From: Byssothecium circinans
Taxonomy: Eukaryota; Ascomycota; Dothideomycetes; Pleosporales; Massarinaceae
Length of the DNA: 64,000 nucleotides
Assembly: GCA_010015675.1 (NCBI GenBank)
Contig: ML976984.1
Coordinates: forward strand, 11,571 to 75,570
Direction: 5' to 3'
The notes beneath the pieces are model-generated. The model was not told where the DNA came from. It was given only the letters and a program-made list of their open reading frames with translations, and searched no databases. Below are positions 9,064 through 18,968 of the stretch, in pieces. How positions within the stretch are numbered: position 1 is the first letter of the stretch; each line of letters begins with the position of its first letter. The position numbers and the translations under genes were made by a program.

Positions 9064-11794
9064 TTAAGCCTCAAAAGAAAACTCGTCCGTTACTACTGTC
9101 TCCAGCCGCGTCTTGAGGTCCACCGGGGCTGAGCTTGTTGCAACAAAAACACCATATGCACCTTTGCTGACTTTCCATTTATTCGACTGCTCGTCCCAGA
9201 AGGAGGCGCCATCCCGCGCAGACTCTACCTCCACCTCCTTCTCCTCACTCGGTTGCAGTTCTGCTTTTATGAAACCGACTAGCGCTTTTGCTGGCCGATC
9301 TAGCCCTTCCACCTTGGGTGGCTCAACATACACTTGGACAGTCTCCGACCCAGGCTTTGCCCCAACATTCTTCACCTTTGCGACAATTTTGATCCTAGCG
9401 CCTGCATCATTCGAGATACTTCCAGAAAGCTTCGCATCCCTGATCTCGAATTGCGTGTAGCTCAAGCCAAAGCCGAACGGGAAGCGGACCTTCTTTTCGG
9501 TACCCCACATGTTGTCGAACCAGCGGTAGCCTACAAAGACACCTTCAACATACTCCACAGTTTTCGACTCAAAACTGTCAAGCCCGAAGTTGCCGTAGCA
9601 CCCGGTGTGCTCGTACTTGTTCGGCCAACTTACCGGCAGCTTTCCACTTGGATTAGTCTCGCCGAGGAGCACGTCTAGGATCGCATTACCCGTTTCCTGG
9701 CCTGCATACCACGCCTGGACAAACGCGGGTACGCTGTCGAGCCAGGGAAGCTCTACTGCCACACCAGTAGTGTTCACGACGATGACGTTGGGGTTCACGG
9801 CGGCGATAGATGCAATGAGCTCATCCTGCGAGCCGTCGGCGGGAAGTGTCATGGACGACATATCTTGACCTTCGGTTTCCCACTGCGTATTGTTCCCCAC
9901 GAAGACGACAGCCATGTCTGCCTCCTTGGCTAGACCGACAGCTTCAGAGAGGACGTCGCGTTCCATCTCTGCCTGTTCGATGAATCCAAGATGGATCGAA
10001 GTTTGATTATCGAGGAGGTACAGGTCCGAGTTAGAATATGGCGAAGGGTGCGTCTCGATGACGATTCTGTACTCTTTACTTGTGTGGAAAGAGTATTGAA
10101 TGCGCGCCTCCTCCTGCACACCTAGAAGGAAGCCCATAGCGTCCTTTGTTGGTTCCATTTGGTCTACAAGCAGATCGCCGTTGATCCTAAGCGTGGATGG
10201 GCCCAGACCGGAGAAGCTGATGTAGTGGTTGCCTGATACATGCGGGTGGTATGTGGTCGTGAAACGCACCGTTTTGGTGCCTATGACGTTCGTGTTCATA
10301 AGCGTGATGAAGCTTCCACGTGGAAACTCTTCGACTCGAAAAGGCGATATTGACGTGGAAGGCTCCATGAAGTACTCTGCGAAAAAACCTGGATTCCCCT
10401 TCGCGTTGACGCAACCGGTCTCAAAATCTGGGTATACGCGAAAGATGTGCGCACCCTTGGAGTGCGTGATCTCGACTTCCTTTCCTAACCTTTCGACGAA
10501 GGCATCGTAAGGACTGACTTTGTAGTGGCAGTTCAGACTCGCGCTCCCACCTCCATGCGCAGCGACATACTTGGCGAGCGGTCCTAGCAGCGCAAGCTTC
10601 TTTATGTTCTTCACATCGATGGGCAAAATGTTGCCTTCATTCTTGAGGAGTACGAGACCTTCGCTACCAGCTTTACGGATCAGAGCGCGGTGTTCGGGAC
10701 GATCGATGGCTTGTTCCTCAGGCGTGTCTTTCCTGTCGGAAAACTTGCCGACTTTCTTCAGGAGCTTGAGCGAAGACAGAACACGAGCGTCAATGTCTGA
10801 TTCTTGAATCTGTCCCGATTCGAGTGCCTTGTGCACGGCTTCCTGCGTCCGCCGGTGTGGAGGACCGGGCATTTCCAAGTCCATTCTGCGGCAATGTCAG
10901 TCGAACATGGTCGCATTGGGAACCGGATGCCAGTATCCACATACCCATACTTGATGCCTTCGACTGTACTCCCAGCGCCCCAGTCAGAGACCACGATACC
11001 CTCATACTTCCACTCATTCCGCAGAATATCGGTCAGAAACTTGGATGTTGCATCGACGTACGCGGAATTGATCTTGGGGTAACTTGACATGATGCACCAC
11101 GGGTCAGCATCCTTTGCCACCATCTCGAAAGGCTTGAGGTATATCTCTCTTTACAACCATCAGTGACCATCACGAGAAACCACTACGCGCTCATACACAC
11201 CTTAATGCCCTCTCCGAGATCGTCTCATCAACGCTAAACCTCCTAGTATCCTGCTCGTTTCCTACAAAATGCTTCACGGTGGCCGCAACCCTCTCTTCTC
11301 GCAGCCCTTTCACATACTCAGTGGCCAGCGTTCCAGACAGGAAGGGGTCTTCTGAAAAAGCCTCGAAATTGCGTCCTCCGAGGGGTGACCGGTGACAGCA
11401 TACTGTGGGACCGAGGAGAACGTAGGCACCCTTTGTAATAGTTTCTTGACCTATCGCGCGCCCGATTTGGTGTGAGAGTGTGCGGTTGAAGGTTGCGGCG
11501 AGGGAGACACAAGAGGGGAAACATGCGGCAGTGGTACCTTCGAAGAGAGGAGCCGCGGGCGCCATTGGGCCCATCTGTTACCTATTATTTCCTTGTCAGT
11601 GTTGTGGCCGGAGAATACTGACGCTGGGTTTACGTGATTGACCTTACTTTGAGCGATGGGATACCGACACGATCGATATTCGATGTTTCCCAGATACTCT
11701 TCCCACTTAGCAATTCGATTTTCTCATCCAACGTCAACTTCCCCAGTAGCTCCACCATACCCTCATCCCCCGCATTTTGGCCCGTTTGCGCCAT
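9064..11794 (-). CDS. GH3 beta-glucosidase with PA14 insert; one apparent frameshift
   Basis: Exons 11648-11794, 11201-11581, 10945-11148 and 9064-10885, introns 52-66 bp. Exon 1 ends GIPSLK and exon 2 opens with the GH3 motif VTDGPNGARG. LGGRNFEAFSEDPFLSG and KHFVGNEQDTRRFSVDETIS line the active site, and VVSDWGAGST carries the catalytic Asp. A PA14 module (from GFFAEYF, about 150 residues) interrupts the second catalytic domain, and a fibronectin III-like domain ends the protein. No signal peptide is seen, so it is probably intracellular and hydrolyses beta-glucosides such as cellobiose. Anomaly: VTDGPNGARG and LFEGTTAACFP are in different frames, one extra base (or two missing) near 11535-11550 in a CT-rich run, and no intron fits there. 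It is either a real disabling mutation or a sequence error. It is divergent from the sugar transporter. Confidence 0.85.
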
Positions 11795-12534
11795 TCTATC
11801 TCGCTGTAATCTTGACTTGGAAGTGAGCCCCGATATATTCCAAAACCCTTAACCTTGGAGGCAAAAGTTGGACAAGAGACTCATGTATGTATAGTACTTC
11901 GCAACCTCGGAGCTGGACACAGCATCTCGTTTAACACCCCACCTGTCTATCCATCCACTCATCCACCCCAGACCCCCCTCAACACCAAAAAAGCTACAAC
12001 ACCGCTCCAAACGACTATTTCCACCGAACCACAGCGCACATGGAGTATCACGGAGAAACGCTAGTACCTCCGCGCGTTCACGTGGAACCCCGAATATGTG
12101 ATGCCTCCACGCAATGCACGCATCCCCATTGGCTGCCTCCTTATGACTCGCGCAACGCTCAATTCGCGGGGGATGGGCCGTTTAACGGACCGCAACCCCT
12201 ACCAAGTTTCTCCGCACGATACTCCGGTAGCCGCCCCCGACCCGGCGCTGTGGAAGCGACGATGTTGGGGAGGCGGGAGGGCCGCTGGGTGGAGGTGCGG
12301 AGACGGGGATCTTTTCGAATATATTATGCGAAATAGAAGGATAGTTTCTCCTTTTGAGATTGTGGATCCCGATTCTCCTACTTTACAGTAAGGAAGAAAC
12401 ATATTTTGATTTTTGTCAGAACGACGCCTCTTGTCGGATCGGCCCTTTTTTCGATTTACGATTCCTTCTCTCCCATTCAGCATATCTACCGCGTAATAGT
12501 AGTAGGTAGTGTGGACATTCCCCATCACTCCACC
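11795..12534. promoter_or_regulatory. Shared divergent intergenic region, beta-glucosidase / sugar transporter
   Basis: About 740 bp separate the starts of two outward-facing sugar-use genes, so both promoters must lie here. Pyrimidine-rich stretches just upstream of each ATG are typical of fungal promoters. No specific operator could be assigned by eye. Confidence 0.5.
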
Positions 12535-14370
12535 ATGGCCGACGCCAAAGACGCTATCGTCAAAACAGAACCTATGGCCACCGCCACCTCGCTCTCCACG
12601 ACGCCGGATGCGAGCGGAGCAGCAGCCGTAGTCAACTCCTCGCAGCTCCTGAAAGACTTCGAAGCGCGGCAACATTCGCTCACGCGCAAAGAAGCCATCC
12701 TCGAGCACTGGAAGAGCATCGCGTGGTGCTTCTACATGTTCTTCACGTGCATTACGTACGGCTTCGATTCACTGGCTGGAGGCGTCGTAATTGGGATTGC
12801 CAAGTTTAGGGAGGATTTTGGGTATCCGTTCGCAGGCGATTATGTTGTTGATGCGAGCTGGCAGCTGGGGTTTCTGGCAGCGACGTTGGGTGGTATGTTA
12901 TTTTCCTTTTCTGTTTATTCAGGAGATAGACGAAGGTGAGTGGATGTGAAGGTGGAGGCTAATATGGAATTGTATATAATAGGCATCGTCTTGGGCGGTC
13001 TAATGACCGGTGTCATCATCAGTCGTTTCGGGCGCAAAATATGTATCCTAATCGCCTACATAATCAGCACGGGAGGAATCTTCCTCCAGTTCTTCTCGAC
13101 GACACCCGCGCACTTCTTCGGCGGAAAAATCCTCACTGGCATTCCCCTAGGAGTCTTCGCCACGACAGCACCGGGCTACTCGTCTGAAATGGCGCCGCTT
13201 TCTATCCGCGGTGCAGTGAAGGCGGGTGTCAACTTTGCCATCGTGCTTGGGCAGTTGATCGGGTACGGCGTACAGCGGCAGTCTGCTTTTTACGATGACT
13301 CGAGGCAGTACAAGGTGCTGTTTGCTACGCAGTGGGGTTACGTGATTATTGGTCTTGCTATTCTGCCTTTTCTCCCAGAGTAAGTTAACTACATGGGGAG
13401 AAGCACGCATTTTCCCTGGTGGACCTTTGTGCTAATCGTGTATCAGATCACCATACTGGCTGGTTGCACATCACAAGAACGACAAAGCCCGCGAGACCAT
13501 TGTAAAACTACATGCTCCCGGCTACGATGTTGGTGGCCACATGGCCGAGGTCCACGACTCACTCGCGCGCATGAATGCAGACAACGAGGCCCAAGGTACC
13601 ATGGCAGAATGCTTAACTCGCAAGAACCTCCGCCGAACTATGGTTTGCACTTTCATCTTCTTCATCTAGAATGCTAGTGGTAGCGTGTGGGTCATTGGCT
13701 ATATGAGCTATTTCATGCAGCTCGGTGGCATGACGCCTGCGCGGTCTTTTGATACAACAGTTGGTATGTCCGCGCTGATGGTCGGGGGCAACATATTCGG
13801 CTGGCTGTTCATCGAGTGGTTCGGACGACGTGGTTCGGCGTTGTTTGGATCAGCTGCTTTGACTCTCATCTTGTTGCTGATTGGCATTTTGGCAGTCATC
13901 GATAAGCCAGGCGCTATATGGGGACAGGCCGCTTTCATGGCCCTCTGGGGCTTTGGTGCGTTGCCTATCGATCCTTGACAAGTTGCTGAAACTAACATGT
14001 GATAGTATACCAAAGTACCATTGGGTCAGCAGCCTGGGTCATCTCATCTGAAAACTCGACTTCCTGACTCCGTGCTCCAACCCAATCGCTAGTTACTATG
14101 GTGAGCGGCCTCTCTTCCTGCATCTGGTCTTTCTCGCTCCCGTACGCCATCAATCCTGACCAGGGTAACCTGGGCGGGAAGATTGCCTTCGTGTTTGGCG
14201 CCGTCATGGCTGTTTCATGTGTCTTCATCTGGTTCTTCGTCCCCGAGACCAAGGGAAGAACGTGGATCGAGATCGACGAGCTTTATAAACGCGGTGTACC
14301 GGCTTGGAGATGGCAAAAAACCGAGGTCGTGATGGTCGTCGAAGGTGACGACAAGCACATGAAGAACTGA
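12535..14370 (+). pseudogene. MFS sugar transporter (maltose/alpha-glucoside permease type) with two nonsense codons
   Basis: Exons 12535-12892, 12983-13379, 13447-13955 and 14006-14370 join in frame (543 codons), but TAG at 13667-13669 and TGA at 14065-14067 interrupt them. Sugar-porter marks are the first-helix YGFDSLAGGVVIG, the loop SRFGRKI, PESPYW at the end of the N half, EWFGRRG after helix 8 and PETKGRTWIEIDELY after helix 12, as in fungal alpha-glucoside permeases. The TAG replaces the Gln expected in the QNxxG motif (FFI-stop-NASGSVW), and the TGA an Arg (NSTS-stop-LRAPTQS). Both are explained by single C-to-T changes. Splice sites remain intact, so loss looks recent. The second half of the transporter would be missing; a substrate cannot be fixed from sequence. 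Confidence 0.8.
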
Positions 14371-14465
14371 TGTGACGGGGACTTTGAAGGGAATGATGGG
14401 GGAGTAGCGAGAATAAATGCATCGTAATTTTTAGTAATTCTTAAAGTTAAGATTGAAACGTGATA

Positions 14466-16314
14466 TTATTGCCTCGAGAAAACAGGCGGTATGATGATAG
14501 ACTGTCCCATATAATCCAGATTTGCCAAGATGTCGGCAAATTGCGCAAGGTACTGTCGGGACTCCTCCTCCTCTTCCGATGAGACGTCGAGATCGTTGTT
14601 CAGGAGTGTGGCGGCTATCTCGCGTATCTTTACGATCTAAGGAGGCGGTTAGTAAAGCACACTAAGGAACGCGGCAAAGGCGGCTATGACTGACCATTGA
14701 TGACCCGTTCGCTTCTAAAGTGCGAGAGGAACAGAAGTGGAGTACTTCAAGCAGCTCCCTCGCTATACTTTTGCGAAACATCCAGAGCTGTGTACGAGGC
14801 GTTTGTATGGGGCTCAGACGCGTCTCATCGCATGAAGAAGCCGAGGAAGAGTTGGTTTGTGGGTTCGTGAATGCATTGGAGCATGCTTCCAAGATTGAGC
14901 TCTGTATATACAGGCTCGTGATGTGTATATTTGCCCTCATGATATCGAACTGATTGGTGAGTGCTGATGGCATGGATGGGTAGCTGTGGGATGACTGCAG
15001 CTGCGGATCTAGATTTGATATTTTGAGAATTGGAGGAAGCTCTTCAAGTGTGCTTTGTAGCTTTCGAACGATACGAAGTAGAGCGCTCAAGCTAATGGTT
15101 GACTTTGAGGGCGCAATCCCGGCGCCGGTGAGCGTACCGTCGACTGGGTTATCCGGGTATATCTGGGTGCGCAACGTTCCGGACGTCATCGCATAGACTT
15201 GCGGAGGGGAGCCAGGAAAGCCATTCGATAGCAGGTCGACTACACAGAGGAAGACTTTGACCAGAGCTACGAAGCCAGAGATGACGGGAAGTGGGCCGTT
15301 ACCAGAGGGGCTGCCAAAGACATTGATGCTCTCGACCTCGGCGTAGTTTTGAGCGACTAAGTCCTCGTCGTCAAGCTCGTAGGGGAGCAGGAACTCCCAG
15401 TCGGTCCGAAGCGGGTCGAAACTCAGGCCGGTGTGAGGTACGATGAAGGAGAGACGATCGTGAATCTGAATGATGTATAGCAGCCAGAAAGCCCTCTTGC
15501 ACATCTCTCCCTCCAGCAGGCTCAGATGCTCATATCCCACTTTGCGATACAGCTCAAGGGCGCGGAAGAACTGTATAGCCTCGCTGGCGTATCCCCATCC
15601 CTGGTTCGCCCTCCCCGCATAATGGCTCGCCATCGTCAACAAGATAGAGACGATCATGGTGCCCGTCTGAGGTTGGTTCTGCCACTCGGGCTCGGAAGCT
15701 ATACGGCTGAGAAGCACCATGTGGCAGGCCCTGTCGACCATGGCGCCGACGTCTGCATACTTTTCGCGGCCATATTCCTCGAACTTGCGCGGGATGGATG
15801 CGACCGTCACGGCGCAGACGGCGAGACAGAGGCGAAAGAAGGCGGGATCGGCTGTGTAGGCGGCAGCTTCAATGGAGGCTCGGAAGCTGGGGCGGTGGAC
15901 GAGGGGGAGGAGAGGGAAGACAAGCTGGAGGTAGTCGTCAATGATGGCGCCGAAGGCAGCTTTGGGGCAGAGGTGCTCGATGGAAAGGTCGCCCACGGGC
16001 ATGTTCAGGTTCGCGGGCGCCCTTCTACCCACCATTAGCCCAGCGCTGACTAAAGAGGTGTGCTACATAGTACAAAGGGTATGTGGGGTATGGGGGTATG
16101 GGGAATATGGCCATGATCAACGCGTCTCGACATACCTAGCGGCCGGCCCCCGTTGCTTGCGATCGCTGAGAAAGGTGCAGTCGAAGCCACCCTCTGCGCA
16201 CCGCTTGCACGCCGCACTCTCGCCCTCGAAGATGCATTGTACCTTGCGCACCCGACACGTATCACATGCTTTCGATGCGATGCGTCGTCCCCGTCTCGAG
16301 GCTACAGGTGGCAT
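14466..16314 (-). CDS. Zn2Cys6 fungal-specific transcription factor
   Basis: Exons 16136-16314, 14695-16024 and 14466-14636 sum to 560 codons in frame (559 residues). Residues 17-47 hold the zinc binuclear cluster: CDTCRVRKVQC, then CKRCAEGGFDC, preceded by a basic run. The fungal-specific regulatory domain follows from about residue 80 (FGAIIDDYLQLVFPLLPLVH, FYLRRALE-like helices, the CKRAFWLLYIIQIHDRLSF core), as in activators of sugar-use genes. The gene is intact. It converges with the transporter (about 95 bp between ends), which fits a pathway regulator for that transporter and the beta-glucosidase, but this is inferred from position only. Confidence 0.88.
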
Positions 16315-16569
16315 AGCATCTTCCGATGGTCCCCAAGATATCGACGGCTCTTGTTATGCAGGAAATGTGGGGAGAATGTGCCCAGGGATGCAGCCGAGCT
16401 CAATGACTAAGCAGAATAGCAACACCTCAAGTCTACAACCACCAGACTGTCACCCAACAGACGAATGATACCGGCTTGTATGCTTAATTCGGCTTACTAC
16501 ACTACTGTTTGCCCTTGAATTGCGCCCATTCCGTTCTGATCTACCCCTCCAAGTCGTCATCGTTGCCCC

Positions 16570-17163
16570 TCACCATCTTCTCAAACCCCTCATCATCTTA
16601 ATCCCCTCCTCCAACATATACATCTCCCTATCATTCTCCGCATTATTCGCATCCAACCCAAGCAGTCTCCCCAGCATAATCGTCACCACATTCTCAGCGT
16701 CCATCTCCGGATTCCCACCCGGAATAGGCACCTTCAAGTTCTCGAACCCGTCCTCCAATTCCGCAAACGCTCTCCGTATGCTGGCACGTTGCTCGAGGGC
16801 CTTTCGCACCGGCGGGTGGAAATAGTATAGATGGCTGGTCCATCGAGCCGTGTTTATCCGCCAATAGATCCAGGTTTTTAGAGCCGTTTCATATGATGTG
16901 TGGTCTTGCGTGTTGGGCGGTAGGAGAGCTTGGGGGTTGGTGGCCCAGAGTTTCTCGATGTCTCTGAGGATATCGCCTTCGTCTGCCTTCTTGGTGGTGC
17001 GGGATACGTAGTACTCTTGGACGCGTTCTGCAATGAGGTCGATTGGGTCGTTCACTTCCTTTGCTCCCAGAGCTTCCCCGTCCTCATTGGCATCGGTGGG
17101 TTGCATGTTCTTGTTGGTGTCGGTGTCGGTTTTAGAAGGCTTTGGGGACGTGGGTTTGGCCAT
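16570..17163 (-). CDS. Array family member A: C-terminal-domain-only protein, unknown function
   Basis: One exon; the ATG at 17163 gives 197 residues starting MAKPTSPKPSKTDTD (an in-frame ATG at 17229 would add 22). The first 40 residues are disordered. The rest is helical and follows the pattern of the C-terminal domain in the three larger genes downstream: DILRDIEKLW here matches LLLARIESLW, LLNRLENIW and LDDTLSTIW, followed by a W-x-R helix (WIYWRINTARW) and a terminal YMLEEGIKMMRGLRRW. It lacks the N-terminal G-x2-IW domain of its neighbours, and I could not find that domain upstream on this strand. No known family recognised; not an obvious enzyme or membrane protein. Confidence 0.65.
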   Translation of the reverse strand: MAKPTSPKPSKTDTDTNKNMQPTDANEDGEALGAKEVNDPIDLIAERVQEYYVSRTTKKADEGDILRDIEKLWATNPQALLPPNTQDHTSYETALKTWIYWRINTARWTSHLYYFHPPVRKALEQRASIRRAFAELEDGFENLKVPIPGGNPEMDAENVVTIMLGRLLGLDANNAENDREMYMLEEGIKMMRGLRRW

Positions 17164-17229
17164 GGCCGATCGTTCGAGACTCCGAATGGTCGATGTTATG
17201 AGGGAGGATTTTGGTGTGGTGTGGAGCAA

Positions 17230-18968
17230 GCACAGATGGGCAATGCTCGCGCTCTGGCCCCAGGGTCCACGTTTGTTCGCTAGTCAGGCACTTATTAACC
17301 GATAGACATCTGAACGTGGTTGATTGCCAAACTTCACCTGCTCATCCACATCACTCGTCGATTCTCCCACTTTCTTGTCAGAGTCCAAAAAGTTACAAGC
17401 TTGCAGACCTCAATTTAGGTACATAAGCCTCCGAAGTAGGAAAAGGGAAGAATGCAGCCTAGTCCGTCCAATTCTCTCGATCTGCAATTACGTTTACTAC
17501 TACCAATCCAGTGTGCCAGTCACTAGGTCTGCAGACAGCCGTGTGGCACCTTTTATACTCAAACTACGCATCCTGCAGCCCCAACCTTCTCCAGCCCATG
17601 CCGGCCCTAGCCGAACATGCATCTTCAGCCGTGTACTTCTCCGCGAGCTCATATAATCTCGCATAAGAAATGGAGACCGAAGTTGTAGCACGTCCTCACT
17701 GCCACACCAGCCACCCCCGGCCGCCCACACACCCATCCTCGATACCCTCGCGTGAGGCCTACATGATTCGTTTCGTTTACGCTTTCCGCGAACGACACAA
17801 GGCATACCCCGCAGCGAGCGAGCGCGGTGGAAGAGAGCACGGCATGACATACTGAATCGTGGCATTCGCACCGTCTCGCGAGGATCAGCTCGTTTGGGAA
17901 CGAAGCAATATGTGACTAGCCCTCAGCTGTCTTGCTGTCAGTATGCATACTATAACCCCGCAAGTACCTTGGGGTCTGGAGGCCTTACACACCAGGTGGG
18001 ATGGAAAGTCGCAGGACCATATACGGCGAGGTTGGCTGCCTCTGGGAACACTCACTCACGGTTAATTTTCAGAGCATATACTGTACATTGGTACTTGAGA
18101 CCACATATATGTACGAAAGATTCAATGCTGGACACGACACCTTCCCGTAAGGCTGGTATGGATGCTGATGAAGGGTGCAGGTGACACTAACGGCCCAATT
18201 CTGCATCTAGGGGGACGGTCGAGTCAGCATATCATGTTTATAAAGATACATGAAAGCGCGCAATTGCTTTGACGTGAGAATTGTTGAACGCGTGGAGCTT
18301 CCGTTGGAGTCTTAGTCTTGGTCAAATCGCAGCTGATGTTCCCTCACCTGGTATGTCTGTGCGGTAGGCGTTGTCATGTGACTGCGGAATGGTTCCCGAG
18401 GTCCGTGCATCCATCCATGGATTGTATTCAGCGTAAACCTTGACAACACGATCAGGCGGTTAATATGAGCGGAACGATAAGCTCACGTAAGGGTTTCCAG
18501 AGTGCCGTGGGACGGTGTTACCTACACATGTAGGTTGCGTCCATCACGAGAAATTCTCTTTGGGACATTGAACGTATTTGCTAATAGCAGAAGTGATTGA
18601 ATTAATATCTAATACGTCAAAGGGAGCCGAGCCAGCCTGAATCCTGCTTAGATTTACCCTGCCCTATATCCCAATGCCGCCACGCAAGGACCCCTCGCCT
18701 GATACCTATTACTCTCAAGTTGGACTTGCCAAACGCCGTCGCTAATAATCAGAAAACCATCCTGGAAGAAGACAGTGCCCAAGGACAGCTAATTATTACA
18801 ATGTACACTTGTGTAGCAGATGCAGGAGCACAAAAAAACATCAGACATCCAACCCAAAAACAAAGGGAAAATGGCCTTGGCAAGACTTTTGGGGACTGAA
18901 AGGAAATATAGAGCACAGTTAGATAAGTAATGAAATGTGTGAAAGGCGTGGATAGAGGTGCTGCGCCA
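17230..18968. other. 1.7-kb gene-free stretch
   Basis: Between members A and B of the paralogue array. No coding frame with recognisable content, no tRNA and no transposon ends were seen. It contains the upstream region of member A. Confidence 0.5.

Noticed and set aside
12040..12708. Several 90-170 codon ORFs on both strands in the GH3/transporter gap
   Set aside because: They overlap each other and the transporter start, have no recognisable domain, and the region must contain two promoters.
13600..13690. An intron that would remove the TAG at 13667 in the sugar transporter (acceptor-like TCTTCATCTAG)
   Set aside because: Splicing there would delete the conserved segment before QNxxG, and the frame on both sides of the TAG matches the family without a gap.
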